DNA of 64,000 nucleotides from Schizochytrium sp. CCTCC M209059 (taxonomy: Eukaryota > Sar > Bigyra > Thraustochytrida > Thraustochytriidae). A model generated the notes under the pieces. That model did no database searches. It saw only the letters and a program-made list of their open reading frames with translations, and was not told where the DNA came from. Numbering within the stretch: position 1 is the stretch's first letter; each line of letters starts with the position of its first letter. Positions 19,107 to 27,635 of the stretch are shown here, piece after piece. The translations under genes and the position numbers were made by a program. The DNA is taken from NCBI GenBank assembly GCA_000818945.1, contig KN805392.1, positions 498,907 to 562,906 of the forward strand, written 5' to 3'.

Positions 19107-19430
19107 ACGAGATTTTTTTTTTCTGTTTTGGCTTTGTCCCTCTTGAGCTGTTCGATGGCGATGTCACAGAGGACGATCGCATTGTTAGGAGGAAAAGACC
19201 AATCTTGCAAGCGGCACGAGCGGCACGAGCGGCACGAGCGGCACGAACGGCACGAACGGCACGAACGGCACGAACGGCACGAACGGCACGGGCGGCACGG
19301 GCGGCGGGAAACGACTGGAGACGCGGCCCTTTTGCAAGGTGTTGATTTTTCCTTCCTCCGTGGCAACATCGTCTACGCACATTTCCGAGAAAAAGCATTG
19401 TTACGTATCAAGATATACAATTTCCTTATA
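19107..19430. other. Convergent spacer with 9-bp minisatellite
   Basis: About 320 bp between kinase and oxygenase stops, dominated by the GGCACGAAC-type array described separately. Confidence 0.7.
19210..19309. repeat. 9-bp minisatellite (GGCACGARC)n
   Basis: About ten tandem 9-bp units. The 5' units read GGCACGAGC, the middle ones GGCACGAAC and the last ones GGCACGGGC, an ordered gradient of variants. The array is open in several frames on both strands because its unit length is divisible by three. Confidence 0.93.
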
Positions 19431-20549
19431 TTAGGCGGACGCCGGCGGGCTCACATCGCTGAACGCCTGCTTTGACAGCTCCTGATTCCAGCTGTAGTAG
19501 ACATCGACCGACTTCATCAAAAAGTCGCCAAAGGTTTGGCCCTGTTCAAGCCAGCGAACACCCAGCGCAGGGACTTCCTTGGAGGCGGAGTCCACAACAG
19601 TCTGGCGCGTAATGCCCTCTGGCGATGTCAAGGCAAAGTCGGGCTTGGTATCAATAAAGACTGGAAGCGACACTCGCGCTACGCGACGGCCCTCGACCAC
19701 GGCGCCGCGCACATAGTGAGGTGTCGCCTGTACAACATTGCCCGTGATAACCTGCACACATTCGCCAATTTGAACAGCCATGCAGTCCTTAGGAATTACA
19801 ACGTGATGCTCAACACCCGCGCGGTCGATCACATAGAGTCCAGCGGCCGGGTCTGGATTCTCAATAATATTACCTTCGTCGTCCAAATAGATTTCACCAG
19901 CGAGCGCAGTGAGAAAGCCGGAGTCGTTGTGGACTCCGATCCATGAGTCTCGCTGGCCCCGAGCCTTTTCCTCGTCCGTCAACGGGTAATAGTAAAGCAG
20001 GCGCCCCTTGGCCTTATCAGTCTCGGCAATGAGCTTGCCTAGGTCCAGGTTGTAGTTTGGCAGTTGCGCCGCAGAGAGCTCATCGATCCGCTTGCCAACA
20101 GCAGTGGTAGTCTGCCGCATAATTCGCCCCACGCTCTTGAGCGAGTTTTCAAAGCCTGGAAGATCCTCCTCGCTCGGCCACACATTGCACGGGTAAGAAA
20201 GAGGCCATTTGGCGCGATCTTCGGCGGTGCCCGGCACGTCAACGAGCGGGTTGAAGAAAAAGGACGCTTTGGCAAGATCTGGCTTGTCGCCAATTTTCTC
20301 TTTGCCACGAGACCATCCCGCCTGATACATGCTCTCCATGTCTACGAGAGAATCAAGAACTTTGTCTCCTGCATGTGCGAGCGCATGTCCCTGAGGCAGA
20401 GCCGCGTCGCGGGCCTTGACGAAGCCCGGCACGTTGCGGATGGCGAGGACCCCGAGGCCGTCCGCACCATATGCTTCTTCGATCAACGCCTTTACATCCT
20501 GGTCTTTGTCCACCAGCGCCTCGTAGTCGATCACCACCAGCTCGGGCAT
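19431..20549 (-). CDS. 2-oxoglutarate/Fe(II)-dependent oxygenase (isopenicillin N synthase-like)
   Basis: 372-aa soluble enzyme of the IPNS-like 2OG oxygenase superfamily. The iron triad is visible as His207-x-Asp209 (GVHNDSGFLT) and His278 (QATPHYV). The 2-oxoglutarate-binding R-x-S is Arg292/Ser294 (ARVSLPVF). The N-terminal region resembles the DIOX_N segment of plant-type family members (ADGLGVLAIRNVPGF). These enzymes hydroxylate, desaturate or cyclise small molecules. Substrate cannot be read from sequence and no biosynthetic cluster surrounds it. The protein appears complete: the ATG complements 20547-20549 and TAA complements 19431-19433. It is convergent with the kinase. Confidence 0.9.
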   Translation of the reverse strand: MPELVVIDYEALVDKDQDVKALIEEAYGADGLGVLAIRNVPGFVKARDAALPQGHALAHAGDKVLDSLVDMESMYQAGWSRGKEKIGDKPDLAKASFFFNPLVDVPGTAEDRAKWPLSYPCNVWPSEEDLPGFENSLKSVGRIMRQTTTAVGKRIDELSAAQLPNYNLDLGKLIAETDKAKGRLLYYYPLTDEEKARGQRDSWIGVHNDSGFLTALAGEIYLDDEGNIIENPDPAAGLYVIDRAGVEHHVVIPKDCMAVQIGECVQVITGNVVQATPHYVRGAVVEGRRVARVSLPVFIDTKPDFALTSPEGITRQTVVDSASKEVPALGVRWLEQGQTFGDFLMKSVDVYYSWNQELSKQAFSDVSPPASA

Positions 20550-20640
20550 CTTTTTGTTCTGCTAGGCGCTGGATTGCTTGCGTGCTTGCGTCAAAATGAC
20601 TGTTTGCTGGGGTGTGTGTGTACACGCGCAGTGGTTGTCT

Positions 20641-20706
20641 GCTTGCCAAGTTGCTTGCCAAGTTGCTTGCCAAGTTGCTTGCTTACTTGCTTGCTTGCTT
20701 GCTTGT
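20641..20706. repeat. 12-bp GCTTGCCAAGTT repeat and (CTTG)n
   Basis: Three 12-bp units followed by CTTG tetramers, about 100 bp upstream of the oxygenase start. Confidence 0.88.
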
Positions 20707-21145
20707 CTGTTTGCCTCGGCCGACAAATAACTACGACCGCAAACCTGGCTCAGCTCCCTCGATCGGGGTCTGCCGCGGCGCCAGCAGGCTGCTTCGTTGT
20801 GAACGAAAGGCCGGGCCGGAAGAAGATTGAGACAGTTTTGGCCGGAAACCTTTGCTCCGGCAGCAGCCTCGCCGCCAGCACAGACGGGCGCGCGACTCCG
20901 CTCGCCCCTGCGTCTCACGCGCGCTGCACTGCGCTGCCCTGCCCTGCCCTGCGCTCCACGCTCGGCGCCTCGGTATACCCCGCCAGGGCGGAAGATGGTT
21001 GGCCTCCTCCTCGTCGTCGTCGTCGTCGTCGCCGTGCTCGCCTTTCTCGTCGCGGCCTCCGTCGCCGGTCCTTGACCGCGCTTGCGCCGCCGCAGATCGG
21101 CGGGCGGCTCCCGGGAAGAGGCGCCGCCGCTCGCGAGTTGGTTGC

Positions 21146-21253
21146 CGGCTTGCGTGGCTTGCTTGGCGTGCGTGGCTTGCCTTGCTTGGCGTGCGTGGCT
21201 TGCCTGGCTTGGCTTGCCTGGCTTGCTTGGCTTGCTCGGCTTGGCTTGGGAGC
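21146..21253. repeat. Degenerate TGGCTTGC-type tandem array
   Basis: Imperfect pentamer-to-decamer repeats built from TGGCT, TGCC and TGCGT blocks. It gives Leu/Ala/Cys/Trp-rich pseudo-peptides in the forward frames. Confidence 0.75.
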
Positions 21254-21733
21254 GAGCTGCCAGAAGGGCTTAGGCGGCGGAGGCGGCGGGAACGCGCCTG
21301 ACCAAAACGCCAGCAAGGCACGCGCCGCTGGTCCGGGCGCGGGGTCGCACGGAGCAGAGCAGCAGATGGAGGACGAAGCTGAAGATGGGGGGCCGTGCTC
21401 TGGATGGACGGCGAGTCAGCCTGCGGCAGCGGCGCGCTGCGGTGCGACGCGCAGGCGGCGCCAGGGTTATATTTGGAAAGGAGGACGGATGACGACGCCC
21501 ACAACTGGCTGCTGATGAATGCGCAGAGTCCCGGGAAACTCCCATGCGTGCCGCCGTGCTGCAGGAACCTAGCGGCACAGGATAGCTGGCTGGTTGGCTG
21601 GCCAAGTGGCTGGCAAGGGATGAGGAGGACCAGGGAGGACGGCCGGGAAAGGAAAACTTCGCAGCGCCGGGGGGGACTTGCCCGAAACGGCAGCAATGAA
21701 CATGCAGTCCGCACCGGCTGTGGAACCAATCTC

Positions 21734-21761
21734 TGCAGAGCAGAGCAGAGCAGAGCAGAGC
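21734..21761. repeat. (GCAGA)n pentanucleotide repeat
   Basis: About five GCAGA units. A related GAGCA array occurs upstream of the MFS gene near 27540. Confidence 0.88.
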
Positions 21762-22612
21762 TAAATGCCATCGCTTTTTATCCTACCGCACCCACCGCAT
21801 CATCAACGAGGCCGCCATTGGAAGTTCTGCACGCTGCAGCTCCAGCTTGCTCGCTTCCCCTGCTGTGCAGCTGCTTCCAGTTAGCTCCCAAGGAGTGCCC
21901 TCGAATGCATGCATCGAAAAAAGCAGTACTACTGCATAATCATCGGTTGGGACCGGAATGTCGACTGCGAGCGTGACTCTCGCGCGCCGACTGCGAGCTC
22001 AACTGGCAGTAAGGCTTATTTCAACCTTGTCTAACTTACCTCGCGCGTTGGCAATGGGCGCCACGGGCTCACCGATCATCAAAAGGGTGCACGCAAGGCA
22101 ATCCCAACGAGCCGATGCCTTAAGCTAAATGCCTTGATGGTGTCTAGAGAATTCAGATAACACGCACAGCAAGAACGATAAATCACCGCCTGTATATCGC
22201 GCTAGCCTGCTGTCATTCGTTTGCCACGGCTCTCGCCAAGGTGGCGGCTGGGCCCGAAACGCCGAGCCGAAATATCCTTTTCTCGCTGAGACAATTCCGT
22301 CTTTCGCGCGTCGCGAAACGTGAACATCCTTCGAACAATGATGTTGTTGCGGATCCTCGCTTGCCAAGCCCGGCCAATTGCGATCGAGAAGCAGGGCGCC
22401 TGCCTTACTCTACCTCGGGGCGTGAGTCGGCCTCGTGGTCGAATAGAACCTCTGGAACTACGACAACGCAACCGCCGAGGGCGACGAGCTGAGCAAGGCT
22501 AGAGGAGCAGAACGAGAACGAGCTCGCGTGGCAAAGGACTTCGCCGCGGGCGCGCCGTGCAGGCAGGCCGGCCGGCAGCAGGACAGGCGGAGAGACCGAC
22601 CGCCACAAGAGC

Positions 22613-23839
22613 ATGAACCTGCTGGGCGAGTACGTCTCAACAGCGGCCGAGCGGCGCGAGCTGACGCGGGCTGCGCAGGCCGCTCGTTGCGCGGATGCCG
22701 CGGATGCCGCGGATGGGACGAAGCCTCGCGGCGCCAAGGTGAGGAGGAGACGCGAGGGCGCGGATGTGACCGCGGAAGACGCCTTGGAGAGCGCAGAAAG
22801 AGAGTTCAATGACGTCAAGAGAGGTCGCGTTCCATTGCTGGAGTTCCTGGGACGCGCAGGCATCAGAACCCTGGAACGCGTCCTCGCGTCCGACGAGGAA
22901 CAGCTCATGGAGGCCTCGCAGCATCGTTGGACCCGCGAGGACGTGCAATTTCTCAAGGAACACTTGGCACTGCGCTCGTGCACCGCCCCTGTCACGCTCG
23001 CAGACGCCTATGACCAGTGCCAAATGATTGTGCAGCAAGTCTCGACGGGAGATAACGACCTTGATCGCCTTTTGGGCGGCGGCCTTTGGACGCAGGAAAT
23101 TACCGAGCTCTGCGGCCCCACGGGCTCGGGCAAGACGCAGTTTGCACTTTGCGCTGCAAGTCTCGTTGCGACCTCTGCACGAGGAGGGCGTGTTCTCTTC
23201 ATTGATGCCTCGAACGCCTTTCACGCCTCGCGTTTCTCTCAGCTCTGCGACCAACATCTCGCTGCACACAAATCCGCAAACGACTTGCGCGCCAAAGCCT
23301 TGCAACGCATGCGCGTTATCCAGGCCTTTGATGCCCAGGCCTTGAATGTGGCACTTGCGAGCATCGCACGCGCCGAGGAAGACGGGGACGACGAGAACAG
23401 CGAGCGCGCCAGCCTTGGGCCTCTCCGACTCTTGGTCCTTGACAGCATTTCCGCAATTTTCTCGCCCATTCTTGGAGGTAAACACAGCACAGCAGCCCAC
23501 GCTGCGCTCATGCGCGTCGCACTTTCACTGCGCAGCATCAGCAAACGCCACGGTCTCGCCATTCTCGTCACCAACTCGACAGTTCACGATTTTTCATCTC
23601 CTGTCGAAGGCAAGCTGAAGCCTGCCCTTGGGCTTTCGTGGGCCTCAGCTCCAGACTCCAGAATACTTCTGTGTCCTCTTGCGCGGGAGGCCGCAGCGAC
23701 AGTCTCTTCCAAGCTTGTAAAATCCCCACGTCGAAGGCTCACGTCTAACACAGACAAGGAAACGATTCTCGTCATCCCGGGGGCGCTACAACGTCTTGCG
23801 AACGAAGAATTCGAGTCTGACAACGCTGACGACGTCTGA
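22613..23839 (+). CDS. RAD51D: RAD51 paralog, RAD51D-like recombination ATPase
   Basis: 408 aa, complete and single-exon. The N-terminal ~110 residues include a helical region consistent with the small HhH-like domain of RAD51 paralogs. The ATPase core opens with STGDNDLDRLLGGGLWTQEI, then Walker A GPTGSGKT (about 168-175) and Walker B LLVLDSISAIF (about 272-282). The segment LKPALGLSWASAPDSRILL and the ILVTNSTVHD block resemble RAD51D more than RAD51B, RAD51C or XRCC2/3. RAD51D works with other paralogs (the BCDX2 complex in animals) to load RAD51 at breaks and stalled forks. It is convergent with the WW protein at 126 bp. Assignment to D among the paralogs is moderately certain. Confidence 0.85.
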   Translation: MNLLGEYVSTAAERRELTRAAQAARCADAADAADGTKPRGAKVRRRREGADVTAEDALESAEREFNDVKRGRVPLLEFLGRAGIRTLERVLASDEEQLMEASQHRWTREDVQFLKEHLALRSCTAPVTLADAYDQCQMIVQQVSTGDNDLDRLLGGGLWTQEITELCGPTGSGKTQFALCAASLVATSARGGRVLFIDASNAFHASRFSQLCDQHLAAHKSANDLRAKALQRMRVIQAFDAQALNVALASIARAEEDGDDENSERASLGPLRLLVLDSISAIFSPILGGKHSTAAHAALMRVALSLRSISKRHGLAILVTNSTVHDFSSPVEGKLKPALGLSWASAPDSRILLCPLAREAAATVSSKLVKSPRRRLTSNTDKETILVIPGALQRLANEEFESDNADDV

Positions 23840-23965
23840 CATGTCGTAATCGCCCTTTTTGCGCCACATCGTCCCCTCCCTCTCTCTCTCTCTCTTCGAT
23901 GAAGGATGAGGGCATGAGTTTGCACAATGCAAGGAGGCTCACAGTTCGTTTTTTTTACTTTCACT

Positions 23966-26257
23966 CTATGCTTCGTAAGCCATGCTGTATCCGTCGTCGG
24001 CCCAGGTGTTGTACGTGCCTGCTGTATCAGCTTTGGTCTCAACAGTGTATTCATGATCATAAGCATCCGAGTATTTCTCTTCTCCCTTGTATTCGTAGTC
24101 ACCGACATGGCCTCCCCATCCTTGCGCAGCAGCCTCGTTCTGGTCGGAGGCTGCCGTGGCAGACGTCAGTGGAGTTCCATCGTCCCCAAGGGCCTGGGTT
24201 ATGAGACTCATATCAATCATACTGCGACGCCTTTCCTCGTGACGAGCGCGCTGGACCATGTCGGCTTGCGTTCGTGCCGTGTACTCGGCGCGTAAAGCGG
24301 CCGCTCGCTCTGCTTCTTTAGAGTAAAACGCTTCTTGCTCGAGCCACTGCGCCCGTGCATTCAAATAGCGAACCTGGCCCTCAAGCTCGACCTCTCGTGG
24401 CGTCTTGCCATAGTATGCATACATGGACTGATCATCCATTTGTGTACCTGCAGCGCTGGCGTCATGATACGCAGAGTGCAGGGCAGCCGCTGTGGAACGA
24501 TGTGTTGCGGCATTCCAGGCCACTTGTTCTGGCCCAGGGAGCTCAAGCGGCGGAACTGGACTCTGCGGTGCCTCGTCCGTCTCGTCCACGTGACCAAAGA
24601 CGGCGTACCGCGCCGTTGATCGTGCAGAGAGGAAACCTTGCTGCTCCAGCCTATCAATATCATCCACACTCCAGCGACCCGTTGATGCTGCAGTCTGTGC
24701 GGCAGCACTTCGTTCGGTTTCCTGATACGCTTGAGCTCGTTCTTGCCAGTACGCAGTCCACGAGTTCTCGCCATTTGCAAAAGCGTCGGAGGTCGTGTGA
24801 TCCCCGTACGTTTCCTCGAGTTCATACGCTTCCCGTGCACTATCGTGGTCCTGCATATCGTATCCATGTTCATCCGTCCTTGGGTCTGTCCATCGTGACT
24901 CCCCTGAGTCTTTGCAATAGAAGAAAGGGTCCCCTTCGTCCGTGTAGTGGATGCTCCATGACTGATAGCCTCCAGAGACGGGGTCCCATAGGGAAAAGGT
25001 GGCCCCTTCCTCTTCTCCGCCATGCTCTGTTTGCGCATGTCCGTCCCATGACGTGGCTTCGTTGGCGTGCACCTCCTGATTTGACTCATAAGAGTACATG
25101 CTGTCCTCCTGAGATACATAGTACATGGCGTCTTCTGAAGGGTTATGCGATGTCTGGTTCTCATCGTCAGCCTGTGCCGCTCGCTCTTCCGTTTCGTCCC
25201 AGGACTGCGCCAGCTGTTGTTTGCTGACGGTGTCGTCGTTGCGCTCGAGGATTTTCTTGGTCTCTTTAGGCTCTTTGCTCTTCTTCTTCTTTTTCTTCTT
25301 TTCCTTTTTGGTTTTCTTCTCCTTGGTCGTCTTTTGTTTCTCGTCCTGCGTTCCGACTATCGCCTGATGTGTTGATGGGGTTTTTGCTGCGGCCGGACGG
25401 TCTTCCTGCGTCCTCGCTGCTTCAGCGTCGGCTTCAGCGTCGGGGTCGGCGTCGGGGTCGGCGTCGCCATCTTCTTGATCGAAATCTTCGATCTCGATTC
25501 GTTCGACTTGCGTCACAGTACCTGCTTCGGCAAGGTCGGCTGTATCGTGCATCGACGCGAGACTTTCCATCTCAATGTCGTCCTCGATCGAGCCCATTTG
25601 GCGGACCTCGTCTTCTTGTTCTGCTTCGAATGTAGGAGATTTTGGTTGTTGATCGTGGGTCGATTTCGGCTCAGCATCGCCCTCTCCTTCAGCTTCATCG
25701 AGATCCGTCGCGGATGGGATTTCGCTCGCGTCCATCGCGGTCTCGAGATGACGTACGTTGAGGCCCCCGGTGTCCACAAAGTGGTCATTTTTGACAATGT
25801 TATCAGCGACAAGACGAGGCGTAGCGGCCTTTTTGCGTGCCTCTCGCGCGATTGCAAGTGTGTCTAGATCATCGAGGGGCAGCGCAGGAGGTTGTGCTTT
25901 TCCAGGTTTATCCTTCATATTGGCGCGGCGTTCACGGCGCATTTTGCGAAGTTGATAGAGTTGCGCACGAACCATTGCTGATGTACTGGATGATGATTTA
26001 ACAGGTTGGCCCTGCGGAGGCAATGGTCGTTGCGCTTTGCTCGCATTATGGCTCTCGACTGGGGTAAGCTCGCCATGCGCAGATTCCACACCATTTTCAT
26101 TGGCGGTCACACTCACGGCACGCGCCGAGTCGGCATGCCATTCCTGGTCCTCGTCTAGGTCTTCGCGCCTCTCCTCCATTTTGGTGGCCTCGTTCGCCTC
26201 GCGGAACTTAACGCGGGCGCGAGGTGCGGTGGCCTCGGGCACGGGCGCTGTCTCCAT
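23966..26257 (-). CDS. WW-domain protein, otherwise uncharacterised
   Basis: 763 aa from the ATG complementing 26255-26257, which has a strong context (ATCATGG). An in-frame upstream ATG at 26446 has a weak context and would add 63 Ser/Arg/Gln-rich residues. The N-terminal half is charged and probably disordered, with repeated Asp/Ala-Asp/Pro tracts (DADPDADPDAEADAEA). A Lys-rich cluster (KEKKTKKEKKKKKKK) follows, which could be a nuclear or nucleolar signal. At about residues 432-460 there is one WW domain with the spacing W-S-I-H-Y...FFYCKDSGESRWTDP. WW domains bind proline-rich ligands. The C-terminal region is Ala/Glu/Tyr-rich and partly coiled-coil-like. The architecture suggests a nuclear RNA-processing or transcription factor, but that is inference. 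Confidence 0.78.
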   Translation of the reverse strand: METAPVPEATAPRARVKFREANEATKMEERREDLDEDQEWHADSARAVSVTANENGVESAHGELTPVESHNASKAQRPLPPQGQPVKSSSSTSAMVRAQLYQLRKMRRERRANMKDKPGKAQPPALPLDDLDTLAIAREARKKAATPRLVADNIVKNDHFVDTGGLNVRHLETAMDASEIPSATDLDEAEGEGDAEPKSTHDQQPKSPTFEAEQEDEVRQMGSIEDDIEMESLASMHDTADLAEAGTVTQVERIEIEDFDQEDGDADPDADPDAEADAEAARTQEDRPAAAKTPSTHQAIVGTQDEKQKTTKEKKTKKEKKKKKKKSKEPKETKKILERNDDTVSKQQLAQSWDETEERAAQADDENQTSHNPSEDAMYYVSQEDSMYSYESNQEVHANEATSWDGHAQTEHGGEEEGATFSLWDPVSGGYQSWSIHYTDEGDPFFYCKDSGESRWTDPRTDEHGYDMQDHDSAREAYELEETYGDHTTSDAFANGENSWTAYWQERAQAYQETERSAAAQTAASTGRWSVDDIDRLEQQGFLSARSTARYAVFGHVDETDEAPQSPVPPLELPGPEQVAWNAATHRSTAAALHSAYHDASAAGTQMDDQSMYAYYGKTPREVELEGQVRYLNARAQWLEQEAFYSKEAERAAALRAEYTARTQADMVQRARHEERRRSMIDMSLITQALGDDGTPLTSATAASDQNEAAAQGWGGHVGDYEYKGEEKYSDAYDHEYTVETKADTAGTYNTWADDGYSMAYEA

Positions 26258-27635
26258 GATCCCGACGCGCTGGTCCTCCGTTCTCACCAGCGCGAGTTGG
26301 GTTGTCTTGCTCTTGCTACTGCTTTGCTGCCTGCTCTCTCTCTCTCTCGTCCTGTCTCGCGCCGCGCTTGGTACACACATGTCCGCGCGCATTTGTCCAT
26401 GGATGGGGAAGCCTCTGTCACATTCACCTTGGCTTCTACGATACATACGTATACGTACTCAAACAAGCTTCATTTTTTACGAAAGTGCATTTCCGACGGA
26501 AGGAGAGAAAAAGGTGCAAGGAGCACCGCTCACCTCGCAGGCGCAAGCAAGATCATGCCTGCAAGCGAACCCTGTTTTGTCTTACATCTCCACCTTTGTG
26601 GACTGACCAGAGAACCCCAAGTTCAAGTTCAAGCTTTTGCCAATCGTAACGGATCTGGCGAAGATACTGCCACCGTTCTGCTCATGGCTTGCTCCCTAGC
26701 TTGCTGTCGAGAAGCCCAGCCGCAGAAGCAGAAGCAAATCTAGCCCAGAAGGACGCGCTCGCCCGCCAGCGCGCACGCGATCCCTCGCCAGCACGCACGC
26801 AGACGCGCGCAAGCGGGCCGTCGCGCGAACCGGGTCCGTCCATCCCGGCCATGCCGCTCCTCTTCACTTGGCTCTTCGCGCGGCGCCTGCCTGCATGGCG
26901 CGCGGCGACTCCGGCCCGGCGAGGCGCGGCGGGCGCGGCGAGGCGCGGCGGGCGACCTCGCGCGGCGGCGAGGCGCGGGGCAAGGGCCGGCGTTTCAGCA
27001 TGGCGCGGGCGCCGTCTCAGGCCGGCGGCATGGGCATGGGCGGCATGGGCGGCATGGCGCAGGCGATGATGGCGGCTCGCCATGGCGGCGCCTTCGCGCG
27101 CAGGCCCGGAGGGAGGCGAGGCGCGAGCGGAGACGCGCGGGGAGGGCGGAGGGATGGAGAAACGGAGAAGGTCTTCGTAAACGGCGGCCCAAGGTCGTGC
27201 GGTGAGAATGGTGGTGAGAATGATGATGAGGAGGAGAATGCGGGAGGCCTCGGACCAGCTGCACGCGGGAGACTCGAGCAGCTACGACCGGCACGATGGC
27301 GAGCAGCCCACGGCGCAGATCGCGGACGAGACGAGAGGAAAGGAGAGGAGAGAAAGATCCCGCGGGCGGTGCGACGCGACGCGACGCGACGCGACTCGAA
27401 CGAGGAGCTCCGCTCGCGGGAGGTCCATAAATCGCGCGTAGGACTGAGACGGTGCGAGCGCGTGCACGGCCTTGGAGAAGCTGCCGCTGCTGCTGCTGCT
27501 CGAGGAGCAGGCAAACCCCGTTCGCGGCGGCGGCGGAGCAGATCAGAGCAGAGCAGAGCAGAGCAGAGCAGAGCGGAGCGGAGCGAAGCGGTGCGGAGCA
27601 GCGCGGAGCGGAGCAGAGCGCAGCGCAGAGCTGAA
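26258..27635. other. GC-rich divergent spacer with Arg/Gly-coding open frame
   Basis: About 1.4 kb. The frame of the MFS gene stays open upstream to about 26868 and would add more than 250 Arg/Gly/Glu-rich residues, partly from GAGCA repeats. I regard it as leader or promoter, not coding. Confidence 0.55.
27540..27630. repeat. Degenerate (GAGCA/GAGCG)n array
   Basis: Pentanucleotide repeats that drift from GAGCA to GAGCG and GCAGC, ending about 6 bp before the MFS start codon. Very likely part of the 5' leader. Confidence 0.85.

Larger units (their letters stand above)
20550..22612. other. Repeat-rich spacer between divergent oxygenase and RAD51D-like genes
   Basis: About 2.1 kb. It contains a 12-bp GCTTGCCAAGTT repeat merging into CTTG units (20641-20706), GTC units (about 21010-21033), a degenerate TGGCTTGC-type array (about 21146-21253) and GCAGA units (about 21734-21761). 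Several frames remain open for hundreds of codons, but their peptides are repeat-derived and compositionally skewed. No gene supported. Confidence 0.6.

Noticed and set aside
20064..21515. 483-aa plus-strand open frame over the oxygenase 5' half and repeats
   Set aside because: Antisense to a conserved enzyme and then repeat-derived Leu/Ala/Cys-rich sequence.
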